Origin: Acidovorax defluvii | Lineage (GTDB): Bacteria; Pseudomonadota; Gammaproteobacteria; Burkholderiales; Burkholderiaceae_C | Length of the DNA stretch: 64,000 nt | Assembly (NCBI GenBank): GCA_003268905.1 | Contig: QLTU01000011.1 | Coordinates: 1 to 64,000, forward strand | Direction: 5' to 3' | Shown: piece by piece, positions 1 through 9,234 of the stretch | Position numbering within the stretch: position 1 is the first letter of the stretch | Layout of the letters: every line of letters starts with the position of its first letter | Notes under the pieces: generated by a model | Told to the model about the DNA's origin: nothing | What the model saw: the letters and a program-made list of their open reading frames with translations, nothing else | Database searches by the model: none | Translations under genes and position numbers: made by a program

Positions 1-133
1 CTTACCCACCTGCCGGGCAATCCTCTGCTAAAAGCAAGGGCCTGACCATGGACTCAGTGGGGAATGTTGTACGCCACCCGAAATAGAAGAGAACCGCATA
101 AAAGGCCTGTAGCCCATATTGGTAAAGCGGAGA

Positions 134-154
134 ATGCTATAAAAATGATAGCAT
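134..154. repeat. Short inverted repeat like the end of the AGCGCT element
   Basis: Seven-base perfect arms (ATGCTAT / ATAGCAT) flank a 7-base A-rich loop. The same GCTAT-(A/T-rich)-ATAGC arrangement forms one end of the AGCGCT-core repeats elsewhere in this window, so this may be a truncated copy. The rest of positions 1-256 shows no convincing gene. The hairpin has no long T tract and lies beyond the 3' end of the leftward permease gene. Confidence 0.35.
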
Positions 155-256
155 TTCGCAGTACTGATCAATGGCTGCGCGCAAAACGCCGCTGCATCCA
201 GTTGCTTCGTGCTAAGCGGCCGAGCCCGTAACGCTGCCGGGCGCGCGAGGCGCCGC

Positions 257-1330
257 TCAGAGTTTCAGATCTGGCGGGTTGGCTGGTGGGTGCGGGGGGG
301 CAAAGAGGTCCCAGCTGGCGATGAACAAGGCGGCAATCGCCGGGCCGATGACGAAACCGGTCAGCCCGAACATGGCCATGCCGCCCAGCGTGGAAATCAG
401 CACCACGTAGTCCGGCATCTTGGTGTCCTTGCCTACGAGTATGGGCCGCAGGACGTTGTCCACGAGTCCGATCACGCCAACGCCATACAGCGTGAGCACC
501 ACGCTCTGCCATACGGCACCGGTGGCCAGAAAGTACAGTGCCACGGGCCCCCAGACAAGGCCTGCACCCACGGCGGGCAGCAGCGACAAAAAGGCCATGG
601 CCACGCCCCAGAGCACGGGGCCCTGGATGCCCAGAATCCAGAAAATCAGGCCACCCAGCGCCCCTTGCGAAGCCGCCACCACGATGTTGCCCTTGACGGT
701 AGCCCGAATGACGGTGGTGAACTTGCCGGCCAGCTGGTGCTTGTGCTCCGCGTCAAGCGGTATTGCGTGGCCAATGCGTGTCGCCAGTGCGGCGCCGTCG
801 CGCAGCAGAAAGAACAGCAGATACAGCATGACGCCAAAACCCACCACGAACTCCAGCGTGTTCTGTCCTATGTTCAGCGCCTTGGTCGCAACGAACTGGC
901 TGGCCTGCACTGCGAAGGAAGACAGTTTCTCCTGCACGTCGCCCAGGGTGGTGAGGTTGAAACGGTCCAGCAGGCCGGCGGCCCAGGCGGGCAGGGCGGC
1001 AATGATCTGCTGCAAATACTGGCCAAAGTTCAGCTGGCCGGATTTCAGGCGGTCGTAAATGCCGGTGGCTTCCTGGACCAGGTTCACGGTGATCAGTGCC
1101 ATGGGCAAAATGACAATCACCAGGCACAGCGACAAGGTGGCAAGTGCCGCCAGATTGGGGCTCTTGGGCATGCGCCGCAGCAGCTTGCGGTGCAGGGGCG
1201 CAAACAGGATGGCCAGCACCAAGCCCCAGAACACGGCGCCATGAAACTGCCACAGGATGGCGCCGAAAGCGATGGTGACCAGCGTCAGGAGAATCAGGAA
1301 AACGCGGTTTTCGAAGGGTGAAGGCAGCAT
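257..1330 (-). CDS. AI-2E family transporter (PerM/TqsA-like permease)
   Basis: A 357-residue integral membrane protein of the AI-2E exporter family, which includes TqsA, PerM and some Na+/H+ antiporters. Hydrophobic segments begin right after the N-terminal PFENRVF motif, continue through residues 10-70, and recur in the C-terminal half around a GLVWGPVALYFL stretch. The family usually has seven or eight membrane spans and about 350 residues, which fits. I chose the ATG just before PFENRVF because homologues start there; the reading frame is open further upstream to 1594, but that would add an unlikely Arg/Pro-rich leader. The gene is divergent from sucA. The substrate cannot be read from sequence. 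Confidence 0.85.
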   Translation of the reverse strand: MLPSPFENRVFLILLTLVTIAFGAILWQFHGAVFWGLVLAILFAPLHRKLLRRMPKSPNLAALATLSLCLVIVILPMALITVNLVQEATGIYDRLKSGQLNFGQYLQQIIAALPAWAAGLLDRFNLTTLGDVQEKLSSFAVQASQFVATKALNIGQNTLEFVVGFGVMLYLLFFLLRDGAALATRIGHAIPLDAEHKHQLAGKFTTVIRATVKGNIVVAASQGALGGLIFWILGIQGPVLWGVAMAFLSLLPAVGAGLVWGPVALYFLATGAVWQSVVLTLYGVGVIGLVDNVLRPILVGKDTKMPDYVVLISTLGGMAMFGLTGFVIGPAIAALFIASWDLFAPPHPPANPPDLKL

Positions 1331-1578
1331 GGAGGTGCAAGGGCGGAAGGAATGTCCGTACTGTACGCGAGTGAATGCCCTGCACCCGGGCGGAATCTCG
1401 GCGGGGTGGGTAACCCCGGGGGCTGCAGGCTGGAGCGCTTTGCCGTTCGGTGGCACAATACCGCCCGTACAAAGGCCCTTCCCCAGCCACAGTCGCATCC
1501 GCCAACCGGTCCAGCCGTGTCGCGGAAGGTTTCTCAACCAGCTAATGCTTCCCCAAGGGAAGCGGAGGTCAGCGGAAT

Positions 1579-4455
1579 ATGAGCGATACGACATCCGTCT
1601 ATCAAGCCTACCAAGGCAACACCTACCTCTTCGGCGGCAATGCGCCCTATGTCGAAGAGATGTATGAAAACTATCTCGCCAACCCCGGCAGCGTGCCTGA
1701 CACGTGGCGCGAGTATTTCGATGCGCTGCAGCATGTTCCCGCTGTGGACGGCACCAACGCCCGCGACGTTCCCCACCTGCCAGTGATCAACGCCTTTGCA
1801 GAGCGCGCAAAGCAGGGTGGCACCAAGGTGGTGGTGGCCAGCGCCGACGCTGAAATGGGCCGCAAGCGCACCGCCGTGCAGCAGCTGATCGCCGCCTACC
1901 GCAACGTGGGCCAGCGCTGGGCCGATCTGGACCCCCTCAAGCGCACCGAGCGCCCCGCCATTCCCGAACTGGAACCATCGTTCTACGGCTTCAGCGATGC
2001 CGACCAGGAAACGGTGTTCGACACGAGCAACACCTTCTTCGGCAAAGACAAGATGCCGCTGCGCGAGTTGCTCAATGCGCTGCACGAAACCTACTGCGGC
2101 ACCCTGGGCGCCGAGTACATGTACACCACCAACCAGGCGCAAAAGCGCTGGTGGCAGCAGAAGCTGGAAAGCATTCGCAGCAAACCCCAGTTCAATGCCG
2201 ACAAGAAGCGCCAGATACTCGACCGCCTGACGGCCGCCGAAGGGCTCGAGCGCTTTTTGCACACCAAGTACGTTGGCCAAAAGCGCTTCTCGCTGGAAGG
2301 TGGCGAGAGTTTCATCGCCGCGATGGACGAGTTGATCCAGTCGGCCGGCGCCAAGGGCGTGCAGGAAATCGTCATCGGCATGGCCCACCGCGGCCGCCTG
2401 AACGTGCTGGTGAACTCGCTGGGCAAGATGCCCAAGGACCTGTTTGCCGAATTCGACCACACGGCGCCTGAAGACCTGCCCGCCGGCGATGTGAAGTACC
2501 ACCAGGGTTTCAGTTCTGACGTGTCCACTGCGGGCGGCCCCGTGCATTTGTCGCTGGCCTTCAATCCCTCGCACCTTGAAATCGTGAACCCGGTGGTGGA
2601 AGGCTCGGTGCGCGCCCGCATGGACCGCCGTGACGACCCCAAGGGCAGCCAGGTGCTGCCGGTGCTGGTGCATGGCGATGCGGCTTTTGGTGGCCAGGGC
2701 GTCAACCAGGAAACCCTGGCGCTGGCCCAGACCCGTGGCTACACCACGGGTGGCACGGTGCACATCATCATCAACAACCAGATCGGCTTCACCACATCGG
2801 ATCCGCGCGACATGCGTTCCACCGTGTATTGCACCGACATCGTGAAGATGGTCGAAGCCCCGGTGCTGCACGTCAACGGTGACGATCCTGAAGCCGTCGT
2901 GCTGGCCACGCAACTGGCGCTGGAATTCCGCATGGAGTTCCGCCAGGACGTGGTGGTGGACATCACCTGTTTCCGCAAGCTGGGCCACAACGAGCAGGAC
3001 ACTCCCATGCTCACGCAGCCTCTGATGTACAAGAAGATCGCCGCCCACCCCGGCACGCGCAAGCTGTACGCCGACAAGCTGGCCGCGCAAGGCCTGGGCG
3101 AAACGCTGGGCGATGACATGGTCAAGGCCTACCGTGCCGCCATGGATGCCGGCAAGCACACGGTTGATCCTGTGCTGACCAACTTCAAGAGCAAGTACGC
3201 CGTGGACTGGAGCCCGTTCCTGGGCAAGAAGTGGACCGACGCTGGCGACACCGCGATCCCGCTGACCGAATGGAAGCGCCTGTCCGAAAAGCTCACCACC
3301 ATTCCCGAAACCGTCACGCCGCACCAGCTCGTCAAGAAGGTCTATGACGACCGCGCTGCCATGGGCCGTGGCGACACCCCCGTGGACTGGGGTATGGGTG
3401 AGCACATGGCTTTTGCGTCGCTGGTGGCCAGCGGCTACCCGGTGCGTCTGTCGGGCGAGGACTGCGGCCGTGGCACGTTTACGCACCGCCATGCCGTGAT
3501 TCATGACCAGAAACGCGAGAAGTGGGACACCGGAACCTACGTGCCGCTGCAGAACGTTGCAGAAAACCAGGCACCGTTCGTCGTGATTGACTCCATCCTT
3601 TCCGAAGAAGCCGTGCTGGGCTTCGAGTATGGCTATGCGGGCTCCGACCCCAACACGCTCGTCATCTGGGAAGCCCAGTTTGGCGACTTCGCCAACGGCG
3701 CGCAGGTCGTGATCGACCAGTTCATCGCCTCCGGTGAGGTGAAGTGGGGCCGTGCCAATGGCCTGACGCTCATGCTGCCGCACGGCTACGAAGGCCAGGG
3801 CCCAGAGCACAGCTCTGCCCGCCTGGAGCGCTTCATGCAGCTGGCGGCAGATGCCAACATGCAGATCGTGCAGCCCACCACGGCCAGCCAGATCTTCCAT
3901 GTGCTTCGCCGCCAGATGGTGCGTGACCTGCGCAAGCCGCTGGTCATCTTCACGCCCAAGTCGCTGCTGCGCAACAAGGACGCGACCTCGCCGCTGTCTG
4001 AGTTCACCAAAGGCAACTTCCAGACGGTGATCCCTGAGCAGGATGAGGCCATCGAGAAGAAGGCAGCAAAGGTCAAGCGCGTCATCGCTTGCTCGGGCAA
4101 GGTCTACTACGACCTCGTCAAGAAGCGCACCGAGAATGAGGCCAACGACGTGGCCATCATCCGCGTTGAGCAGTTGTACCCCTTCCCGCACAAAGCCTTC
4201 GCTGCCGAGCTGAAGAAGTACCCCAACGCAACCGATATCGTGTGGTGCCAGGACGAGCCACAGAACCAGGGCGCCTGGTTCTTCATCCAGCACAACATCC
4301 ACGAGAACATGCTCGATGGCCAGAAGCTGGGCTACTCCGGCCGTGCGGCGTCTGCTTCGCCTGCCGTGGGTTATTCGCACCTGCACCAGGAACAGCAAAA
4401 GGCGCTGGTGGACGGCGCGTTTGCCAAGCTCAAGGGTTTTGTCCTGACCAAGTAA
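1579..4455 (+). CDS. sucA: 2-oxoglutarate dehydrogenase E1 component
   Basis: This thiamine-diphosphate decarboxylase catalyses the first step of the TCA-cycle 2-oxoglutarate dehydrogenase complex: it decarboxylates 2-oxoglutarate and passes the succinyl group to the lipoyl arm of SucB. The 958 residues match the usual 930-960. The N-terminus carries the short conserved segment that binds the complex core (YVEEMYENYL near residue 25). GMAHRGRLNVLVN near residue 268 and SHLEIVNPVVEGSVRARMD near 328 are family hallmarks of the cofactor and substrate site. A purine-rich GCGGAGG lies about 12 bases before the ATG. It leads the sucA-sucB-lpd operon, with sucB starting 48 bases after its stop. Confidence 0.97.
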   Translation: MSDTTSVYQAYQGNTYLFGGNAPYVEEMYENYLANPGSVPDTWREYFDALQHVPAVDGTNARDVPHLPVINAFAERAKQGGTKVVVASADAEMGRKRTAVQQLIAAYRNVGQRWADLDPLKRTERPAIPELEPSFYGFSDADQETVFDTSNTFFGKDKMPLRELLNALHETYCGTLGAEYMYTTNQAQKRWWQQKLESIRSKPQFNADKKRQILDRLTAAEGLERFLHTKYVGQKRFSLEGGESFIAAMDELIQSAGAKGVQEIVIGMAHRGRLNVLVNSLGKMPKDLFAEFDHTAPEDLPAGDVKYHQGFSSDVSTAGGPVHLSLAFNPSHLEIVNPVVEGSVRARMDRRDDPKGSQVLPVLVHGDAAFGGQGVNQETLALAQTRGYTTGGTVHIIINNQIGFTTSDPRDMRSTVYCTDIVKMVEAPVLHVNGDDPEAVVLATQLALEFRMEFRQDVVVDITCFRKLGHNEQDTPMLTQPLMYKKIAAHPGTRKLYADKLAAQGLGETLGDDMVKAYRAAMDAGKHTVDPVLTNFKSKYAVDWSPFLGKKWTDAGDTAIPLTEWKRLSEKLTTIPETVTPHQLVKKVYDDRAAMGRGDTPVDWGMGEHMAFASLVASGYPVRLSGEDCGRGTFTHRHAVIHDQKREKWDTGTYVPLQNVAENQAPFVVIDSILSEEAVLGFEYGYAGSDPNTLVIWEAQFGDFANGAQVVIDQFIASGEVKWGRANGLTLMLPHGYEGQGPEHSSARLERFMQLAADANMQIVQPTTASQIFHVLRRQMVRDLRKPLVIFTPKSLLRNKDATSPLSEFTKGNFQTVIPEQDEAIEKKAAKVKRVIACSGKVYYDLVKKRTENEANDVAIIRVEQLYPFPHKAFAAELKKYPNATDIVWCQDEPQNQGAWFFIQHNIHENMLDGQKLGYSGRAASASPAVGYSHLHQEQQKALVDGAFAKLKGFVLTK

Positions 4456-4503
4456 GGCCGGCATTCCCCCTCCAGAACAAAACCCCCTTCCGAAAGAATT
4501 GAT

Positions 4504-5766
4504 ATGGCTATCGTAGAAGTCAAAGTACCGCAACTGTCCGAATCCGTGGCCGAGGCCACCATGCTGACCTGGAAAAAGAAGGCCGGTGAGGCAGTGGCCG
4601 TGGACGAAATCCTGATCGAAATCGAAACCGACAAGGTTGTGCTGGAAGTGCCCGCACCCGCTGCCGGCGTGTTGGCAGAAATCGTCCAGGGTGATGGCGC
4701 CACCGTGGTGGCCGAGCAGTTGATCGCCAAGATCGACACCGAAGGCACAGCCGGTGTCGCCGCTCCTGCCGCTGCAGCTGCTGCGCCTGCAGCTGCTGTG
4801 GCCGTGGCCGTGGCCGCTGCTGCAACGGGTGGCTCAAAGGCCGATGTCGCCATGCCCGCAGCGGCCAAGCTGCTGGCCGACAACAACCTGTCGGTCTCGG
4901 CTGTGGCCGGCACGGGCAAGGATGGCCGTGTGACCAAGGGCGACGTGCTCGGCGCGGTGGCGGCTGGTGCGGCCAAGGCCGTGGCGCCCAGCGCCATTCC
5001 CACCGGTGTGCCCACCAAGGCATTGCCGCAAGTGGCTGCTCCGTCGGCTGCACAGAACCTGGGCGATCGTCCCGAGCAGCGCGTGCCCATGAGCCGCCTG
5101 CGCGCCCGTGTGGCCGAGCGTCTGCTGCAGTCGCAATCGACCAACGCCATCCTGACCACGTTCAACGAAGTGAACATGGCCCCTGTGATGGATATGCGCA
5201 AGAAGTTCCAGGACGCGTTCACCAAGGAACACGGCGTGAAGATCGGCTTCATGAGCTTCTTCGTGAAGGCGGCCGTGCATGCGCTCAAGAAGTACCCGGT
5301 GCTCAATGCCTCGGTCGATGGCAACGACATCGTCTACCACGGCTACTTTGACATCGGTATTGCCGTGGGCTCGCCCCGTGGCCTGGTGGTGCCCATCCTG
5401 CGCAACGCCGACCAGATGAGCTTTGCTGACATCGAAAAGAAGATCGCTGAATTCGGCAAGAAGGCTGCAGAAGGCAAGCTGGGTATCGAAGAGATGACCG
5501 GCGGCACCTTCTCCATCTCCAATGGCGGCACCTTCGGCTCGATGATGTCCACCCCCATCATCAATCCGCCCCAGTCGGCCATTCTGGGCGTGCACGCCAC
5601 CAAGGACCGCGCCGTGGTCGAAAACGGCCAGGTTGTGGTGCGCCCGATGAACTATCTGGCGATGTCGTATGACCACCGCATCATCGACGGCCGCGAAGCC
5701 GTGCTGGGCCTGGTGGCCATGAAGGACGCGCTGGAAGACCCCTCGCGCCTGCTGTTCGACATCTAA
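4504..5766 (+). CDS. sucB: Dihydrolipoyllysine succinyltransferase, E2 of 2-oxoglutarate dehydrogenase
   Basis: Forms the structural core of the complex and transfers succinyl groups from lipoyl-lysine to CoA. Three domains are visible in 420 residues: a lipoyl domain with the modified lysine at about residue 44 (ETDKVVLEV), an Ala-rich linker (about 80-112), a peripheral-subunit binding domain (about 115-155, ending GRVTKGDVL), and the catalytic domain with SYDHRIIDG near the C-terminus (His about 391, Asp about 395). There is one lipoyl domain, as in most SucB proteins. It lies between sucA and lpd in one operon. Confidence 0.97.
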   Translation: MAIVEVKVPQLSESVAEATMLTWKKKAGEAVAVDEILIEIETDKVVLEVPAPAAGVLAEIVQGDGATVVAEQLIAKIDTEGTAGVAAPAAAAAAPAAAVAVAVAAAATGGSKADVAMPAAAKLLADNNLSVSAVAGTGKDGRVTKGDVLGAVAAGAAKAVAPSAIPTGVPTKALPQVAAPSAAQNLGDRPEQRVPMSRLRARVAERLLQSQSTNAILTTFNEVNMAPVMDMRKKFQDAFTKEHGVKIGFMSFFVKAAVHALKKYPVLNASVDGNDIVYHGYFDIGIAVGSPRGLVVPILRNADQMSFADIEKKIAEFGKKAAEGKLGIEEMTGGTFSISNGGTFGSMMSTPIINPPQSAILGVHATKDRAVVENGQVVVRPMNYLAMSYDHRIIDGREAVLGLVAMKDALEDPSRLLFDI

Positions 5767-5787
5767 GCGCTGAGCGCTGAAAGCATC

Positions 5788-5833
5788 GACCCACCCATGT
5801 GGCCTGGCCTGCGCTGGAGCCCGTCGGTGGGTC
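5788..5833 (+). other. Long-loop hairpin between sucB and lpd
   Basis: GACCCACC (5788-5795) pairs perfectly with GGTGGGTC (5826-5833), separated by about 30 bases that can partly pair among themselves, and is followed by TTTCT. It sits in the 97-base sucB-lpd gap. It could be an RNA-processing or partial termination signal that lowers lpd expression relative to the E1/E2 genes. The T tract is too short to call a terminator. Confidence 0.3.
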
Positions 5834-5863
5834 TTTCTCCAACTGATTGAGTGAGATTTCCCC

Positions 5864-7294
5864 ATGAGCAAACAATTTGATGTCGTCGTGATCGGCGGCG
5901 GCCCCGGCGGCTACATCGCTGCCATCCGTGCAGCCCAGCTGGGCATGAACGTGGCCTGCATCGACGAGTGGAAGAACGACAAGGGCGGCCCCGCACCCGG
6001 CGGCACCTGCACCAACGTGGGTTGCATTCCGTCGAAGGCGCTGCTGCAGTCGTCCGAGCATTTCGAGCATGCCAACAAGCACTTTGCCGACCACGGCATC
6101 ACCGCCACCGGCGTGAAGATGGACGTGTCCAAGATGGTGGCCCGCAAAGACAGCGTGGTCAAGCAGAACAACGACGGCATCCTGTACCTGTTCAAGAAGA
6201 ACAAGGTCAGTTTCTTCCATGGCCGTGGCTCGTTCGTGAAGGCGGCGGCCGACGGTGGCTATGAAATCAAGGTGGCGGGCGCCACCGAGGAAACTCTGGT
6301 GGGCAAGCAGATCATCATTGCCACCGGCTCCAACGCGCGTGCTCTGCCCGGTGCGGAATTTGATGAAGTGAACATCCTGTCCAACGACGGCGCTCTGCGC
6401 ATCGGCGCGGTGCCCAAAAAGCTCGCCCTGATCGGCTCGGGCGTGATCGGCCTGGAGATGGGCTCGGTCTGGCGCCGCCTGGGCGCGGAAGTGACCGTGC
6501 TCGAAGGCCTGCCAACTTTCCTGGGTGCCGTGGACGAACAGATCGCCAAGGAAGCCAAAAAGGCGTTTGACAAGCAGGGGCTCAAGATCGAACTCGGCGT
6601 GAAAGTCGGCGAGATCAAGAACAGCAAGAAGGGCGTCAGCATCGCCTACACCAACAGCAAGGGTGAAGCCCAGACCCTGGACGCAGACAAGCTCATCATC
6701 TCGATTGGCCGCGTGCCCAACACCATCGGCCTGAATGCCGAATCCGTGGGCCTGCAGCTGGACGAGCGCGGTGCCATTGCGGTGGACGGCGATTGCAAGA
6801 CGAATCTGCCCGGCGTGTGGGCCGTGGGCGACGTGGTGCGTGGCCCGATGCTGGCGCATAAGGCCGAGGAAGAGGGCGTGGCCGTGGCTGAACGCATGGC
6901 CGGCCAGCACGGGCATGTCAACTTCAACACCATCCCCTGGGTGATTTACACCAGCCCCGAAATCGCGTGGGTGGGCCGCACCGAGCAGCAACTGAAGGCC
7001 GATGGCGTGAAGTACAAGGCTGGCACGTTCCCGTTCCTGGCCAATGGTCGCGCGCGGGCACTGGGCGACACAACGGGCATGGTCAAGTTCCTGGCCGATG
7101 CGGTGACGGATGAAATCCTGGGCGTGCACATGGTGGGACCGCAGGTTAGCGAGCTGATTGCCGAAGCCGTGGTGGCCATGGAGTTCAAGGCCAGCGCAGA
7201 AGACATTGCCCGCATCTGCCACGCGCACCCCAGTTTGAGCGAAGCGACCAAGGAGGCTGCCCTGGCCGTGGACAAACGCACGCTGAATTTCTGA
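5864..7294 (+). CDS. lpdA: Dihydrolipoyl dehydrogenase (E3)
   Basis: FAD flavoprotein that reoxidises dihydrolipoamide with NAD+, completing the 2-oxoglutarate dehydrogenase cycle and possibly serving other lipoyl complexes. The 476 residues show an N-terminal FAD fold (GGGPGGY at 11-17), the redox disulfide Cys49/Cys54 in [13 protein letters not shown], an NAD-binding glycine motif ([12 protein letters not shown]), and the C-terminal dimerisation domain with the catalytic His455/Glu460 pair (HAHPSLSE). A GAGTGAG sequence lies upstream of the ATG. It is the last gene of the sucA-sucB-lpd operon; a strong hairpin-forming repeat follows 10 bases after the stop. Confidence 0.97.
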   Translation: MSKQFDVVVIGGGPGGYIAAIRAAQLGMNVACIDEWKNDKGGPAPGGTCTNVGCIPSKALLQSSEHFEHANKHFADHGITATGVKMDVSKMVARKDSVVKQNNDGILYLFKKNKVSFFHGRGSFVKAAADGGYEIKVAGATEETLVGKQIIIATGSNARALPGAEFDEVNILSNDGALRIGAVPKKLALIGSGVIGLEMGSVWRRLGAEVTVLEGLPTFLGAVDEQIAKEAKKAFDKQGLKIELGVKVGEIKNSKKGVSIAYTNSKGEAQTLDADKLIISIGRVPNTIGLNAESVGLQLDERGAIAVDGDCKTNLPGVWAVGDVVRGPMLAHKAEEEGVAVAERMAGQHGHVNFNTIPWVIYTSPEIAWVGRTEQQLKADGVKYKAGTFPFLANGRARALGDTTGMVKFLADAVTDEILGVHMVGPQVSELIAEAVVAMEFKASAEDIARICHAHPSLSEATKEAALAVDKRTLNF

Positions 7295-7304
7295 TTCTTT
7301 GAGT

Positions 7305-7359
7305 CAAATTGGCTGCTAGCGCTTATGCAGTAAGCGCTAGCAGCTATTTATTTTATAGC
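7305..7359 (+). repeat. AGCGCT-core dispersed repeat, copy with perfect 14-bp stem
   Basis: One of at least six clear copies of an intergenic repeat in this window; the others are near 21.4, 24.4, 36.2, 43.3 and 48.9 kb. The core is a palindrome around AGCGCTTA...TAAGCGCT, flanked on one side by an A/T-rich GCTAT...ATAGC arm. Here the palindrome is perfect for 14 bp (7312-7325 with 7331-7344, loop TGCAG). It lies between lpd and zapE. Confidence 0.85.
7312..7354 (+). terminator. Probable terminator formed by the repeat after lpd
   Basis: The 14-bp perfect stem of the repeat is followed immediately by TATTTATTTTAT. A long stable stem with a T-rich trailer right behind the lpd stop is what an intrinsic terminator needs, although the T tract is interrupted by A. 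It would close the sucAB-lpd transcript, leaving zapE to be read from its own promoter or by readthrough. Confidence 0.4.
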
Positions 7360-7384
7360 ATCATAGTATCGGGGCATCTTCAAC

Positions 7385-8482
7385 GTGACTGTCAAACAGA
7401 CCTATCTCGCAGAACTTGCCGCCAAGGGGTTTCAGAGCGATCCGGCGCAATTGCGCGCGGTGGACGCCCTGCAGCGCTGCGCCCAGGACTGGGCGGCGTA
7501 CAAGTCGCGCCGCTCCAACGCCCTTAAAAAGATCATCAACCGCCCCGAAGTTCCGCGTGGCGTATACATGTATGGCGGGGTCGGGCGGGGCAAGAGCTTT
7601 CTCATGGATTGCTTTTTCAACGCCGTGCCACTCAAGCGCAAGGTGCGACTGCATTTTCACGAGTTCATGCGCGAGGTGCACCGCGAGCTGGCTGGCCTGC
7701 AGGGCACGGTGAACCCGCTGGATGTGCTGGGTGCGCGCATTGCCAAGCGCTACAAGCTGATCTGCTTTGATGAGTTTCACGTCGCCGACATCACCGACGC
7801 GATGATCTTGCACCGCTTGCTGGCGGCGCTGTTTGACAACGGGGTGGGGTTTGTCACCACCTCCAACTTCAAGCCCGACGATCTGTACCCCGATGGCTTG
7901 CACCGCGACCGTATCCTGCCCGCTATTGCGCTGCTCAATGAAAAGCTGGAGGTCGTGAATGTGGACAACGGCACGGACTACCGGCGTCGCACGCTAGAGC
8001 AGGTGAAGCTCTATCACACGCCCCTCGGTCCCGAGGCAGATGCCGAAATGAATGCTGCCTTTGACCAGTTGGCCGAGGTGCACGATGAAGACCCCGTGCT
8101 GCACATCGAAGCGCGCGAGATCCGGGCGCGGCGCAAGGCGGGGGGCGTGGTGTGGTTTGACTTCAGGACGCTGTGCGGTGGCCCCCGGTCGCAGAACGAC
8201 TACCTGGAGATCGCCACGCAGTTCCACACGGTAATGCTGTCGGATGTGCCCTATATGCCGGTCAACATGGCGTCGCCTGCGCGGCGCTTTACCTGGCTGG
8301 TGGACGTGCTGTATGACCGGCGGGTCAAGCTCATCATGTCGGCTGCTGTGCCGCCAGAGCAGCTGTACACCGAAGGACCTCTGGCCCACGAGTTTCCGCG
8401 CACGGTGTCCCGACTGCACGAGATGCAGTCCAAGGAGTTTCTCGCGCTGGATCGCCGCACTGTTGATACGGGACTGACGTAA
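7385..8482 (+). CDS. zapE: Cell division protein ZapE (AFG1-like ATPase)
   Basis: ZapE is a P-loop ATPase of the AFG1/LACE1 family that associates with the Z-ring late in division. The 365 residues contain Walker A (GGVGRGKS, Lys about 70), Walker B with LICFDEF near residue 125, and the conserved VTTSNFKPDDLYPDGLHR stretch near 160. The start is GTG with no clear ribosome-binding site. Placement behind odhA-odhB-lpd is common in Burkholderiales. Its TAA stop overlaps the ATG of the next gene by one base (TAATG), so the two are probably co-translated. Confidence 0.93.
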   Translation: MTVKQTYLAELAAKGFQSDPAQLRAVDALQRCAQDWAAYKSRRSNALKKIINRPEVPRGVYMYGGVGRGKSFLMDCFFNAVPLKRKVRLHFHEFMREVHRELAGLQGTVNPLDVLGARIAKRYKLICFDEFHVADITDAMILHRLLAALFDNGVGFVTTSNFKPDDLYPDGLHRDRILPAIALLNEKLEVVNVDNGTDYRRRTLEQVKLYHTPLGPEADAEMNAAFDQLAEVHDEDPVLHIEAREIRARRKAGGVVWFDFRTLCGGPRSQNDYLEIATQFHTVMLSDVPYMPVNMASPARRFTWLVDVLYDRRVKLIMSAAVPPEQLYTEGPLAHEFPRTVSRLHEMQSKEFLALDRRTVDTGLT

Positions 8483-9171
8483 TGAAAAAGGCATGGGCAA
8501 TTGGCGGGCTGGTCTGTTTGATCGCCGGGCCTGCGATGGTGCAAGCGGCGGATCCTGCCCCGCCTGAAAATCGTTACAGCGCCGTGCAGGCACAGCGGCA
8601 GGCCGAGCGCGAGCATATTCACCAGGAGCGCCAGGCCATCGCGGCCACGCGAAAGCGTGAGGAGACCGCGTGTTATCGCCGGTTTGCGGTAGAAGACTGC
8701 CTGCGCGACGTGCGAACCCAGGCGCGCAGGGCAGAACTGCAACTGCGCGGGCGCGAGCTGCAACTCAATGACGCAGAGCGCAAGGAAAAAGCCGCCGAGC
8801 GGTTGCGCTCGATCGAAGAAAAGCAACGCGTGGCTCCTGACCGTTCGCAACCCCAAGGCTCGGCACGAGGGGAGGGGCGTGGTGCTCCCGTCGGCGTGGA
8901 GGATTTGCGCGCGCAGCGTCAACGAGACGCACAGCAGCGGGCCGAGCAGCAGCGAGCCCGCCAGCAGTCGAGCGCTGCAAACCAGGCGCAGCGTGCCAGG
9001 CAAAGCGCTGAGCGGGCGGCCACGGCGCAGTCCCGCCATGCTGAAAACGTGAAATCCGCGCAGGAGCGGCGCGAACGGGTGCAGAAAATGCAGGCCGAGT
9101 CTGCCGCCGCAGGGCGCCAACCGGCTGCTCCCTTGCCCGCGTCGTCGGGGCTGCCGCCCGTTCAACCCTGA
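8482..9171 (+). CDS. Secreted coiled-coil protein of unknown function
   Basis: A 229-residue protein I cannot assign to a named family. Residues 1-22 form a good Sec signal peptide (MKKAWAIGG...MVQA), so it should be periplasmic. From about residue 30 it is rich in Arg, Gln, Glu and Ala, with long helical heptad-like stretches (RQAEREHIHQERQAI) and two cysteines near residues 57 and 73. The C-terminal third is Gln/Arg/Ala low-complexity ending in Pro-rich sequence. It overlaps the zapE stop, suggesting a coupled role at the envelope or division site, but that is inference from position only. Confidence 0.75.
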   Translation: MKKAWAIGGLVCLIAGPAMVQAADPAPPENRYSAVQAQRQAEREHIHQERQAIAATRKREETACYRRFAVEDCLRDVRTQARRAELQLRGRELQLNDAERKEKAAERLRSIEEKQRVAPDRSQPQGSARGEGRGAPVGVEDLRAQRQRDAQQRAEQQRARQQSSAANQAQRARQSAERAATAQSRHAENVKSAQERRERVQKMQAESAAAGRQPAAPLPASSGLPPVQP

Positions 9172-9234
9172 AGTGCGGGGTGACGGGGACTAAGGGAAGC
9201 ACGCGCCCGCGCATGCGAGCTGGCCCTGCGCGCT

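Noticed and set aside
1-256. Possible gene end at the left edge of the window
   Set aside because: No frame has coding character and the AI-2E gene stop at 257 fits as the boundary.
1534-4533. A 999-codon open frame antisense to sucA
   Set aside because: It is His/Val/Leu/Arg-rich mirror sequence of sucA without any family resemblance; such shadows are typical opposite GC-rich genes.
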